From contig NZ_RAVW01000004.1 of assembly GCF_003611585.1 (NCBI RefSeq), forward strand, positions 1-58,593: DNA of 58,593 bases. The letters run 5' to 3'. The notes under the pieces were generated by a model that saw only the letters and a program-made list of their open reading frames with translations, had not been told where the DNA came from and did not search any database. Shown piece after piece: positions 1 through 7,592 of the stretch. The stretch comes from Corallococcus exercitus. GTDB taxonomy: Bacteria; Myxococcota; Myxococcia; Myxococcales; Myxococcaceae. The first letter of the stretch is position 1. Each line of letters opens with the position of its first letter. Position numbers and translations under genes: made by a program.

Positions 1-23
1 CGTCAGATGTTTATAAGAGACAG
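1..23 (+). other. Residual Nextera transposase adapter (artefact)
   Basis: Positions 5-23 match the 19-bp Tn5 mosaic end used in Nextera libraries except for one base (T at position 11 where the adapter has G). The preceding four bases CGTC match the adjoining part of the read-1 adapter. This is untrimmed library sequence, not genomic DNA, so the true contig begins at about base 24. Confidence 0.93.
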
Positions 24-1025
24 GTCATCCCCGGGCCGCCCGTCGAGCCCCAGCCTCCGCCGGAGCGCCTCCAGTGGGCGGAGCGGGGCGCGCCCGCGTT
101 CGTGGACGTCAACGGGGATGGGACGGAGGACATCGTCGGCCACGTGAGCCGCCACGAGGGAGGCTCCAACTACCGGCACGTCATCGCCGCGTTCGACGGG
201 CGGACGTTCCAGAAGCTCTGGGAGTCATTGCCCTCGGAAGGTCCGGACGCCTCCAGCCGCACGAAGGTCATCGCCCAGGCCGGCCGGCTGGTGATGAGCG
301 AGCAGCGCGCGGTGGACCTGCTGGAGCTTGAAACGGGCAAGCGGCTGGGGCGCGTGCCGCTGACGGACTCGCCGCGCCGGCTCTGCATTCCTCCGGGGGA
401 CACGACGTCCGTCTGGGTGGAGGTGGTGGACCACCAGCACGTGCTCTTCGACACGCGCACGGCCACCGCGAAGCCCGCGCCCCGGGCCCCGAAGGGCTGC
501 GCCACGCCGCCCCTGAGCCCCCAGACCTGCGACATGAGCCGGCCGGCCGAGCACCCCACCACCTGCGAGCGCTCCAGCTACCCGCCCTCCGACATCCGCG
601 GCTTCTCCACGAAGTACCTCTACCGTGCGAACGGCTACACCCTGTCGCTGGGCACGCGATGGCCTGGGACGCAGGTGCCCCTGGTGGGGCTGTACGCGCC
701 GGGCAACCGCAAGCCGCTGTGGCATGGCGTCGTGGCGGAGAGGGATCCACTCGAGCTGCGGGACACCGCGCCGGAGGTAGGGGAAATCACCCAGGACGCC
801 GTGTACGTCGTCTACGGCCTGGAGAAGGGAGGCACGCACCTCATCCGTCGCGACCTGCGCACCGGCGCTGTCACCTGGGACGTGGCCCTGCCCGAGTCCC
901 ATTTCAGCTCCGTGGCGCCCACCCTCTGGCCCCGGGACGGCCGGGTGTACGTGTCGCAGTGGGGCGGCCTTCACGTGCTGGACGCCGCGACGGGCAGCCG
1001 CATCGGCGGCGTTGGAGGGGAATGA
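24..1025 (+). CDS. FG-GAP/PQQ-like beta-propeller protein, 5' partial
   Basis: The reading frame is open from the adapter junction to the TGA at 1023-1025, so the N-terminus lies off the contig. The first in-frame start inside the window is a GTG at 102, but it falls within a conserved motif and is not a real start. The motif FVDVNGDGTEDIVG near the left end is an FG-GAP/VCBS calcium-binding-type loop. Further on, segments such as VTWDVALPE and VSQWGGLHVLDAATG look like PQQ-type propeller blades. Proteins of this kind are usually exported and fold as beta-propellers that bind partners or metal. The gene is convergent with the TonB-like gene, one base apart. Export cannot be judged because the signal region is missing; no enzymatic function is evident. 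Confidence 0.75.
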   Translation, partial: VIPGPPVEPQPPPERLQWAERGAPAFVDVNGDGTEDIVGHVSRHEGGSNYRHVIAAFDGRTFQKLWESLPSEGPDASSRTKVIAQAGRLVMSEQRAVDLLELETGKRLGRVPLTDSPRRLCIPPGDTTSVWVEVVDHQHVLFDTRTATAKPAPRAPKGCATPPLSPQTCDMSRPAEHPTTCERSSYPPSDIRGFSTKYLYRANGYTLSLGTRWPGTQVPLVGLYAPGNRKPLWHGVVAERDPLELRDTAPEVGEITQDAVYVVYGLEKGGTHLIRRDLRTGAVTWDVALPESHFSSVAPTLWPRDGRVYVSQWGGLHVLDAATGSRIGGVGGE

Positions 1026-1026
1026 G

Positions 1027-2169
1027 TCAGTAGATGGAGATGAGGTGGATCCGCACGCGGGGGTTGCCCAGGTACTCCTCCAACCGCCAGCGGGTCCGCA
1101 TCCCGTCCTCGCGGATGCCCACGCCGTCCGCCTTGGGCGCGTCCGCGCTGGCGAGCGCATCGCGCAGGTGGGCCACCGCCCAGGTGTCGAACTTCGGATC
1201 CCCGGAGCCCTCCAGCACCTGGAGGTCGAGCAGGCTGCCATCGCGCGCCTGCCGCACCTCCACGATGGCGACGAGCGCGAGGATGGGGGCCGTGACGTCG
1301 ACCATGTACATGTCCGCCGCGCGCCCGGCCTCCACCGCCGCGCGCAGCCGGTCGGACGTTTCGCGACGGACGTCGCGCTCCTTGGGCGCGAAGGGCGTGC
1401 CCGTCTTGCCGAACCGCTCGATGGCCTCCAGCTGCTCGCGCTTGAGCCGGCCGAGGACCACCTGCTTGTCGGGAGGGGGCGGGTTCACGAGGCGCTCGGC
1501 GAAGCCCTGGCGCAGCTTCGCGAAGTAGGGAGGCGTCGCGCCCGAGGCCCGCGCGGACGCGGTCGCGTCCTTGGCCCAGCCATCCACCCGCTGACGCGCC
1601 TCCTCCGCCTCACGGGCCGCCAGCGCCTTGGGGTCCGGCTCGGCCCCCGGCACGTTGCGAAGCGTCCGCCCCGTCGACGGAGGACCCTTCAGCAGCCCAC
1701 CGCCCAGCAGCCCGGGCGGTTCCAGTTGGAGCGGGACGTCCCGGACCGGGGGTGACGTGCGCTCGGGTGCTTCCGCGAGGGGCGCCGGAGCAGCGCTCCC
1801 GGTGGGTGCGGGCGCCTCGGCGGGCGCTTCGTCCTTCGCCCGCGTGGAGGGCTCGCGCTCCGCCAGGGCTTCATCCTTCGCCTGCGCGCTGGTGGAGGCG
1901 TCACGCTCCGCCTTGCGCGCCGGGGCTTCATCCTTCTTTCGCGCGCTCGTGGAGGGTTCGCGCTCGGGCGAGCGAGGGGGCCGAGGCTCCGCTTCGGGCT
2001 CGGACGGCGCGGGGCGTGCGTCGCGGGTGACGACCTCCATCTCGATGATCCGCGGCGGCTCGGGATGCCGGACGCGGCCGGACGGGCTCCGCGACAGCGC
2101 CACGAGGAGCGCCACGTGCAGGAGCACGGACACCCCGAGCAGCAGGAGCAGCTGTGAGCGGCGGGACAC
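1027..2169 (-). CDS. TonB C-terminal-domain protein
   Basis: The 380-residue protein starts at a GTG (2167-2169) without a strong ribosome site. Residues about 6-26 form one hydrophobic segment near the N-terminus, as in TonB/TolA proteins anchored in the inner membrane. Residues about 50-145 are a Pro/Ala/Glu/Lys-rich linker with near-repeats around ST(S/R)A...KDEA, expected of a periplasm-spanning region. The last 100 residues hold a TonB-like fold, including LVAIVEVRQARDGSLLD and a final MRTRWRLEEY region. TonB proteins transmit proton-motive energy to outer-membrane receptors, but no ExbB/ExbD or receptor is adjacent. It may be an orphan member with a structural or gliding-related role. 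The family call is good; the partner is unknown. Confidence 0.75.
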   Translation of the reverse strand: MSRRSQLLLLLGVSVLLHVALLVALSRSPSGRVRHPEPPRIIEMEVVTRDARPAPSEPEAEPRPPRSPEREPSTSARKKDEAPARKAERDASTSAQAKDEALAEREPSTRAKDEAPAEAPAPTGSAAPAPLAEAPERTSPPVRDVPLQLEPPGLLGGGLLKGPPSTGRTLRNVPGAEPDPKALAAREAEEARQRVDGWAKDATASARASGATPPYFAKLRQGFAERLVNPPPPDKQVVLGRLKREQLEAIERFGKTGTPFAPKERDVRRETSDRLRAAVEAGRAADMYMVDVTAPILALVAIVEVRQARDGSLLDLQVLEGSGDPKFDTWAVAHLRDALASADAPKADGVGIREDGMRTRWRLEEYLGNPRVRIHLISIY

Positions 2170-2259
2170 GAGGTCAGCTTGCTCCGTCCCGCCCCACGGG
2201 AGAAGTGGCGCGGAGCGTGGGCGTCGCGCCCAGACGCTCCCCTGCCCTCCCGTCGCCCG

Positions 2260-3453
2260 CTACGGCGCCGCCGGTGTCCTGAATTCCGGGATGAGCTCGC
2301 CCGTGAGGCGGATGCTCTTCAGGACCTTGTCGTGCGCCAGCGCGCCCACCTGGTGGAAGGACATGAGCGCGTCGATGCCCAGCGCCTGGTAGCGCTTGAG
2401 CCCCGCGCGCACCTGGTCCTGCGTCCCCACGATGAGCGAGTCCTGCGCGCTCAGCACCTCCCAGACCTGCTCATCCGGCACGGTCTCACCGGACATGATG
2501 CGGCCCAGGAGCCGCTGCGCCTGGGACTGCGGCGCGTTCGGATCCTTCTTGCGCAGGTACTGACCCGTGAGGCCTCCGCCCGCCGGGTCCTTCGCCAGCG
2601 CCTCCAGCTCCGCGGCCGTCTTCACGAAGGCGTCCTTCGCCTCGAAGAAGGTGAACGACCCGCTCGTGTACCAGGCGGCGGCCTTCGCGGCGCCGTTCTC
2701 CATGGCCTCGCGCTCGCTGTCCGCGCAGTGCACGAAGGTGAAGAAGGCGACCTGGTTGTTGACGAACCCGCCCACCGGCTCGCAGCGCGTGCGCAGGGCC
2801 TCGCGGTAGATGTGGATCATCTCCGCCACCTCGTCCGGAGAGGCCCAGAGCGTCACGCCCAGCGCACCCACGCCGTTGCGTCCCGCCTGCTCGAACGACG
2901 CGGGGCTGGAGCACGCCTGCCACAGCGGCGGGTGCGGCTTGCGGTACGGCTTGGGGATGACGGTGACGTCCTTGAGCTTCAGGTCCGGCCCGTCCCAGGA
3001 CACCTTGTCCTGGGTCCACAGCTTCGGGACCAGCTCGAAGGCCTGCTGCATCTGCCCGCGCGTGGAGTCCGGCTCGATGTTGAAGGTGCGCCACTCCGGG
3101 ATGGTGCTGCGCGCCAGCCCCAGCTGGAAGCGCCCTCCGCTCAGATGGTCGATGAAGGCCGCGCGCTCCGCGATGCGGATGGGATGGTTGAAGCGCGTGG
3201 GCGCCAGCACCGACGAGTGTCCGACGTGCAGGTTCTTCGTGCTCCGCGCGATGGCGGTGAGCATGATCTCCGGCGCGGAGCTGTAGCTGAACTCCACCGC
3301 GGTGTGGTGCTCCACCTGCCACCAGACGCCGTACCCCATCTCGTCCGCCAGCCGCGCCTGCTCCAGCGTCTCCTGGATGATCTGGTGCTCGTGGTCCGGA
3401 CCGCTCCAACGCTCCTTCGGGTGCTGCATCTCCGAAAAAATATCGAGCCGCAT
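2260..3453 (-). CDS. LLM-class flavin-dependent oxidoreductase
   Basis: The 397-residue protein has the bacterial-luciferase-like (LLM) pattern. It opens with a MRLDIFSEMQHP strand, continues with QARLADEMGYGVWWQVEHH (residues about 32-50), then SAPEIMLTAIARSTKNLHVG and the classic ERAAFIDHLSGGRFQLGLARS. These enzymes use reduced FMN and oxygen to oxidise small organic substrates in the cytoplasm. The substrate cannot be read from sequence. The start ATG at 3451-3453 has a GAGGGGG ribosome site about six bases upstream. A 7-bp inverted repeat lies just upstream of that site (3466-3485), so local repression is plausible. The gene stands alone, between the TonB-like gene and a lipoprotein gene, all on the same strand. 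Confidence 0.88.
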   Translation of the reverse strand: MRLDIFSEMQHPKERWSGPDHEHQIIQETLEQARLADEMGYGVWWQVEHHTAVEFSYSSAPEIMLTAIARSTKNLHVGHSSVLAPTRFNHPIRIAERAAFIDHLSGGRFQLGLARSTIPEWRTFNIEPDSTRGQMQQAFELVPKLWTQDKVSWDGPDLKLKDVTVIPKPYRKPHPPLWQACSSPASFEQAGRNGVGALGVTLWASPDEVAEMIHIYREALRTRCEPVGGFVNNQVAFFTFVHCADSEREAMENGAAKAAAWYTSGSFTFFEAKDAFVKTAAELEALAKDPAGGGLTGQYLRKKDPNAPQSQAQRLLGRIMSGETVPDEQVWEVLSAQDSLIVGTQDQVRAGLKRYQALGIDALMSFHQVGALAHDKVLKSIRLTGELIPEFRTPAAP

Positions 3454-3465
3454 GATGTCCCCCTC

Positions 3466-3485
3466 AAATCAGTCTGAGCTGATTT
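3466..3485. promoter_or_regulatory. Palindromic operator candidate upstream of LLM gene
   Basis: AAATCAG and CTGATTT form a perfect 7-bp inverted repeat with a 6-base spacer (TCTGAG). It ends 12 bases before the LLM start codon, in an unusually A+T-rich stretch. The position suits a TetR- or MarR-type repressor site, though no regulator gene is adjacent. Confidence 0.4.
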
Positions 3486-3507
3486 TACATCGAATGCGGA
3501 CTCCCGC

Positions 3508-3538
3508 GCCGTCCGGAGCGAAACGTCCTCCGGACGGC
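3508..3538. terminator. Strong hairpin downstream of lipoprotein gene
   Basis: GCCGTCCGGA and TCCGGACGGC are perfect 10-bp arms around an 11-base loop. The hairpin lies 13 bases past the stop of the minus-strand lipoprotein gene. There is no T-tract, which is common for terminator-like hairpins in very G+C-rich genomes. Confidence 0.5.
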
Positions 3539-3551
3539 GGGGGTCAGCCGG

Positions 3552-3974
3552 CTACTCCACCCAGTGGACCTTGCCCAGGCCGGCGGGGATGAGGTCGCAG
3601 ACGTAGAAGATGTCGTCGTACGGGTAGTTGTCGTAGACGCCGCGCGCGGGGATGCAGCGCGCCTGGTTGGGGTACGGCGCGTTGAACTCCGCGGCCAGCT
3701 GCTGGCAGTAGGCGTTGTCGCCCTCGCCGCCGCACTCCTCGGTGCACTGGTCCGCGCGGATCCAGTACGGGTTGTAGAGGGGATACGAGTCCGACTCCGT
3801 CCAGCACAGGCCCGTCGAGCACTGGGTGTCCGCCGAACAGCCCTGGCCCACCGCGTTGAGCCCCTGCTCCTGCTGCGTGGGCGCGGGGGTCTGCTGCTCG
3901 GGGGCCGCGCCGCCGCCACAGGCGAGCATCGCGAACGAGAAGAGGGCCACGGGGACGGCGAAGAGGTTTCTCAT
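3552..3974 (-). CDS. Small cysteine-rich lipoprotein
   Basis: The ATG at 3972-3974 is chosen because it places a lipoprotein signal at the start: MRNLFAVPVALFSFAML followed by lipobox LAC and a GGG stretch. An in-frame ATG at 4022 would add 16 residues ahead of that signal. The mature protein begins with a Gln/Pro/Thr-rich linker. A Cys-rich region follows (CSADTQCSTGLCW, then CTEECGGEGDNAYC), with at least eight cysteines likely to form disulfides outside the cytoplasm. The remaining sequence has many Tyr and Asn. No enzymatic family is recognised. It is probably a myxobacterial surface lipoprotein; function unknown. Confidence 0.7.
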   Translation of the reverse strand: MRNLFAVPVALFSFAMLACGGGAAPEQQTPAPTQQEQGLNAVGQGCSADTQCSTGLCWTESDSYPLYNPYWIRADQCTEECGGEGDNAYCQQLAAEFNAPYPNQARCIPARGVYDNYPYDDIFYVCDLIPAGLGKVHWVE

Positions 3975-4096
3975 CGGGGGGGAGGACTTTTCCGGGAAAA
4001 GGGTGAGTCCGGAGAGAACCATTTCAGCCCCGCCGAGCCAAGTGACGTTCTCGCGGTGCGCTACGCTGGTATTTCTTCACGCAAAGGAAGCCGCCC

Positions 4097-4369
4097 ATGT
4101 GCCGCAGCATCAAGACGCTGTTCAACTTCGAGCCCCCCGCGTCCGACGCGGAGGTGCGGGCGGCGGCCCTGCAGTTCGTGCGGAAGCTCAGCGGCACCAG
4201 CGCCCCCTCCAAGGCGAACGAGGAGGCCTTCAACCGCGCCGTCGAGGACGTCACCGAGGTCGCGCGCCGGCTGATGGACTCGCTGGTGACCACCGCCCCG
4301 CCGCGCAACCGCGACATGGAAGCCATGAAGGCGAAGCTGCGGTCCGCGAAGCGCTTCGCCCCGCGCTGA
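4097..4369 (+). CDS. DUF2277 family protein
   Basis: A 90-residue protein beginning MCRSIKTLFNFEPPASD matches the highly conserved DUF2277 family across its full usual length. Shared parts include AALQFVRKLSG and the C-terminal LRSAKRFA. An AAAGGAAG ribosome site precedes the ATG by about eight bases. The family is a short alpha-helical cytosolic protein found in many bacteria, with no established function. The conserved Cys2 and the SGTSAPSKANE loop are as expected. It is divergent from the upstream lipoprotein gene, so the 120-base gap between them should hold both promoters. Confidence 0.9.
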   Translation: MCRSIKTLFNFEPPASDAEVRAAALQFVRKLSGTSAPSKANEEAFNRAVEDVTEVARRLMDSLVTTAPPRNRDMEAMKAKLRSAKRFAPR

Positions 4370-4423
4370 CGGCCAGCGCGTTCCCCCAGACGGGACGGGC
4401 CCACCGTCCCCGGAGTGCCACCG

Positions 4424-5839
4424 ATGTTCCTCGCCTCGCTGCTGTCCGTGTTCACCGGCGCCTGGCTGTTCGCGGCGGCGCCGTTCACCGTCACGATGAA
4501 GTCCGCGGGCTACTCCGCGCGCTCGGATGGCAAGACGGTCACCGTCACCCGGGTCGTGCCCAAGAGCGTCGCCGCCGAGGCGGGCCTTGAGAAGGGCATG
4601 AAGGTGACGGGCGTCCCCCAGCCCTTCAGGGCCTTCATCAAGGTGCCCCTGCCCCAGCTCGGCGCCACCGACCTGCAGGACGCGCTGACGCCCCAGCCCG
4701 CGGAGGATCTCTGGCTCCGGGTGGAGACGAAGCGGGGCCCCGACCAGCTCATCCTCAAGAGCCGGGAGCCCCTGCCCGACAATCCGTTCCCGGTCATGCC
4801 GCTCACGGCCGCGCAGCAGGAGCGCCTGACCCCACTCCAGGCCAACCGCTACCAGGCGCGGATGGTCCAGTCCGCCATGGAGGCCATGCGCCGTCCCCGA
4901 GCCGAGCTCCGCCAGAGAACCACCGCCTACGTGGTGAAGGGAAGGCTCACGGGCATCGACGGCGGCGGCGCCACGCCCCTCTGGCTCCATCCCAGCATGG
5001 AGCTGCGGACCCCCTGCGGCGACCGCCTGGAGAAGGTGGAGCTGAGCAGCGCCACGGGAGACGTGAACCTCACGCTGCGGCCCGGGGATGCCGGTGCGTC
5101 AGGAGGCTCCTTCGAGCTGGCCCCACCCCTCTGGCCGGTGCAGCAGGTCCTCCAATGTAAAGACACCGCCACCGCCCTGGAGCGGACCCTGCACGTCAAG
5201 CTGAGCTGCGAGGGACTGCCTCCCGGGGAGCACGACGTCAGCGTGAAGCTGACCGTGCGCTGTGACGATCTCCACTCCCAGCCTGGGCCAGCCCAACCGC
5301 CGCTGGTCCTGGAGGAACCCAAGGACTTCCTCGTGGGAGACAAGACCCCGCTCCAGATGAAGGTGTTCGCACACCAGCTCGTCCCCCGCCCCACCGAGGC
5401 CACCCTCGTGGAGTTGGACGCCCAGGGCCAGGTGCTCCGGCGGCTGACGCCAGTTCCCCTGGGGAAGAACGCCCACGAACCCGGCCTGCCGCTCCAGGTC
5501 ACGCTGGACACGACGGCCAGGCGCACCGCGCGGCTGGCGCTGGAGGTGCGCTTCTCCGACGGAAGCACCTGGCTCAGCGAGCCGCAGACGCGGGAGATCC
5601 GCACCCCGGCCCAGGTGGAGGCCCTGCGCCGGGAGGCACTCGAGGTCAATGACAGGGCCACCGCCTTCCTGGAGGACCTCCACGACAGGTTCAGCGCGCC
5701 CTGCGGCGACGTGCCCACCACGATGAAGTGGATCCTGGCCCATCCCGCCATCGAGGCCGCACACACGGGATATTACAAGCTCTACTACAAGGTGAAGGGC
5801 AGCTCCCACTTCTCCGTCTTCATGTGCGGCTACGACTGA
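4424..5839 (+). CDS. Secreted PDZ-like hypothetical protein
   Basis: The ATG at 4424 is preferred to the GTG at 4415 because GGAG at 4412-4415 is correctly spaced for it. The 471-residue product has a hydrophobic N-terminus (FLASLLSVFTGAWLFAAAPF) that acts as a signal peptide or anchor. Residues about 25-110 resemble a PDZ-type domain (GKTVTVTRVVPKSVAAEAGLEKGMKVTGV). Later parts look like beta-sandwich segments with paired cysteines (LQCKDT, LKLSCEG, VRCDD). The C-terminus ends in SSHFSVFMCGYD. No protease triad is visible, so the PDZ-like part probably binds peptides. It is convergent with the GH43-like gene, one base apart. No specific function can be assigned. Confidence 0.6.
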   Translation: MFLASLLSVFTGAWLFAAAPFTVTMKSAGYSARSDGKTVTVTRVVPKSVAAEAGLEKGMKVTGVPQPFRAFIKVPLPQLGATDLQDALTPQPAEDLWLRVETKRGPDQLILKSREPLPDNPFPVMPLTAAQQERLTPLQANRYQARMVQSAMEAMRRPRAELRQRTTAYVVKGRLTGIDGGGATPLWLHPSMELRTPCGDRLEKVELSSATGDVNLTLRPGDAGASGGSFELAPPLWPVQQVLQCKDTATALERTLHVKLSCEGLPPGEHDVSVKLTVRCDDLHSQPGPAQPPLVLEEPKDFLVGDKTPLQMKVFAHQLVPRPTEATLVELDAQGQVLRRLTPVPLGKNAHEPGLPLQVTLDTTARRTARLALEVRFSDGSTWLSEPQTREIRTPAQVEALRREALEVNDRATAFLEDLHDRFSAPCGDVPTTMKWILAHPAIEAAHTGYYKLYYKVKGSSHFSVFMCGYD

Positions 5840-5840
5840 C

Positions 5841-7430
5841 TCAGGGGATGTTGATGCGCGAGTGCATGGCCCGCCCGTCGTAGGCAGCCGCGCCGCAGCG
5901 CGCATGGGCCCAGTCCCCGTTCACCGCGGAGCAGATGCGGAAGGCCTGGATGTTGGAGACCGGCACGTTGATGCCCGGCGTGTCGCAGCGCCCCTGGTAG
6001 GTCCACGCCAGGCTCTTGTTCACCGAATTCACGCCGATGCACGGGCCAATCCACGCGCCCGTGTCCCGCCGCTGCACGTCGATGGAGTACTGCGCCGCCG
6101 TCTCCTCCTCGCTCCACTCCAGGTCCACGAAGGGCGTGACGCCGCCGGGCAGTTCCAGCGACACGTCGTCGGAGATGCCGTCATAGGCCCTCTCCACGAA
6201 GGGCCCCCAGACGTTGTTGTTGGAATAGAAGATGCGGAACGCGGCGATCTCCCCCTTCGTCACCACGCGGTCCCCCGCGCTGCGGCACACGCCGTCGAAC
6301 ACCGTCTTGTTCGCCTGCCCCAGCAGCGTCACGGACGTGCACGGGCCCACCACCGACCCGTCGCGCAGCACGACGTCCAGCGAGTAGCTGTACCCGGCGA
6401 GCCGGTTCCAGCGCACGCTCACCTGGTTGAGCGACGTCATCGCCCCGTCCACCTTGAACGCCACGCGCTGCTTGTACGTGCTGCGCGAGGTGAGGTTGCC
6501 CGCGCTGTCGAAGGCACCCACGTGGAAGATGTTGAAGTACTCGCCGCGCCGCTCGACGATGACGTTGTGGCCGTGGGACTGCACCAGCCGGCCCGCGGAG
6601 TTCTTCAGCGGCAATGACAGCCGCCGCACCGCCCGCGCCCGCGTGAGCTGGGGGAGGGTGTCCGCCATCACGTAGTACATGGCGTACTGGCTGTTGTACC
6701 AACCGCCGCTGAAGAGCAGGTAGTAGCGCCCGTCGCGCTTGAACAGCTCCGGCGCCTCGTTGATGCCCTCCTCGTAGGAAGGCGTCGCGAACACCGCCGG
6801 GCCCGCGTGGTTGTAGACGGTACCGGGCGCGGCCAGGTTGAAGGAGGAGATGTTGTTGCCGTTCTGGAACCAGACGTAGAAGAGCCAGCGGTCCACGCCG
6901 TCGTTGAACGTCGCCGAGTCGATGCGGATGTTCCGGTTGCACCCCTGCGGCAGGCACGCCGTGCCGGTGGTGGTGCGCGGCCAGGTGGTGTTGGCGTTGA
7001 TGGGCTGCGGCGCGCCGAAGGCCAGGTTCAGGTCCGGCGCCGTGGCGACGAAGGTCGTCACCTCCTGGCCGGACGGAGGACACGCCGCGCCGTTGGGCAC
7101 CCGGTGGCCGGAGAAGTGGAGCTGGTAGACGCTGCCCGTCTTGCTCAGGTCCGGCGCCCAGAGGAAGCAGTAGTCGTAGGTCGGATCCGCCGCGGACGGG
7201 TTGTAGTCGCGCTTGAAGCGGAACGCCGTGAGGTCGTTGGACTCATACAGCGGCAGCACCACCCCGTTGCCGGTGCCGGTGAGGAAGAACAGGTCGTCGT
7301 TCTCCTTGTACACATCCGGATCCGCCAGCCACTGCATCAGCAGCGTGCGCGAGTTGTCCTGCGCATGGGCGGTCCCGGCGAGGGCCGTGGACAGGAGGGA
7401 CAGCAGCAGGACGGCACGGAGGGGCTTCAT
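5841..7430 (-). CDS. Secreted GH43-like glycosidase, five-bladed propeller
   Basis: The 529-residue protein has a clear signal peptide (cleavage after AHA, residue 23). It shows features of glycoside hydrolase family 43 and related five-bladed propellers: DPDV at 37-40 (general base D39), RIDSATF with D171 as the likely pKa-modulating Asp, and NEAPELFKRDGRYYL with E225 as the likely acid. GH43 enzymes cleave arabinan/xylan-type bonds. Residues about 330-529 carry two related beta-rich modules with paired Cys (VVGPC... and WIGPC...), possibly binding modules. The ribosome site is AGGGAGAAG upstream of ATG 7428-7430. A 13-base palindrome upstream may be an operator. The substrate is not known. 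Confidence 0.65.
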   Translation of the reverse strand: MKPLRAVLLLSLLSTALAGTAHAQDNSRTLLMQWLADPDVYKENDDLFFLTGTGNGVVLPLYESNDLTAFRFKRDYNPSAADPTYDYCFLWAPDLSKTGSVYQLHFSGHRVPNGAACPPSGQEVTTFVATAPDLNLAFGAPQPINANTTWPRTTTGTACLPQGCNRNIRIDSATFNDGVDRWLFYVWFQNGNNISSFNLAAPGTVYNHAGPAVFATPSYEEGINEAPELFKRDGRYYLLFSGGWYNSQYAMYYVMADTLPQLTRARAVRRLSLPLKNSAGRLVQSHGHNVIVERRGEYFNIFHVGAFDSAGNLTSRSTYKQRVAFKVDGAMTSLNQVSVRWNRLAGYSYSLDVVLRDGSVVGPCTSVTLLGQANKTVFDGVCRSAGDRVVTKGEIAAFRIFYSNNNVWGPFVERAYDGISDDVSLELPGGVTPFVDLEWSEEETAAQYSIDVQRRDTGAWIGPCIGVNSVNKSLAWTYQGRCDTPGINVPVSNIQAFRICSAVNGDWAHARCGAAAYDGRAMHSRINIP

Positions 7431-7449
7431 GGCACTTCTCCCTGGAAGT

Positions 7450-7462
7450 CTTGAAATTCAAG
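7450..7462. promoter_or_regulatory. Palindrome upstream of GH43-like gene
   Basis: CTTGAA and TTCAAG flank a single A, giving a perfect 13-base dyad 20 bases upstream of the GH43-like start codon. A further TTCAAG-like half lies beside it. It is positioned to act as an operator for that gene; the regulator is unknown. Confidence 0.35.
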
Positions 7463-7537
7463 CTTCAAGGGAAGACCCGGCGAGCGCAAGGTCGATGGGT
7501 TTTGACCGTCCAGCGGCGATCCGCTATATCCGACTTC

Positions 7538-7556
7538 GATAATGAATATCAATATC
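7538..7556. promoter_or_regulatory. Fur box before siderophore ABC operon
   Basis: GATAATGAATATCAATATC matches the 19-base Fur consensus at 16 positions by direct alignment. It sits about 37 bases upstream of the GTG start of the substrate-binding-protein gene, in an A+T-rich pocket of otherwise G+C-rich DNA. Fur-Fe(II) binding here would repress the importer operon when iron is plentiful. Confidence 0.8.
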
Positions 7557-7592
7557 ACTTGATATCCCCTATCCCTCTGGACGGGCCTTTTC

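Noticed and set aside
1-23. Tn5-like mosaic end considered as a biological transposon end
   Set aside because: It has the library-adapter flank and sits exactly at the contig edge, and no transposase gene follows.
24-331. A second frame beginning at 74 on the plus strand
   Set aside because: It is Arg/Gly-rich and overlaps the propeller gene, whose frame contains the FG-GAP motif.
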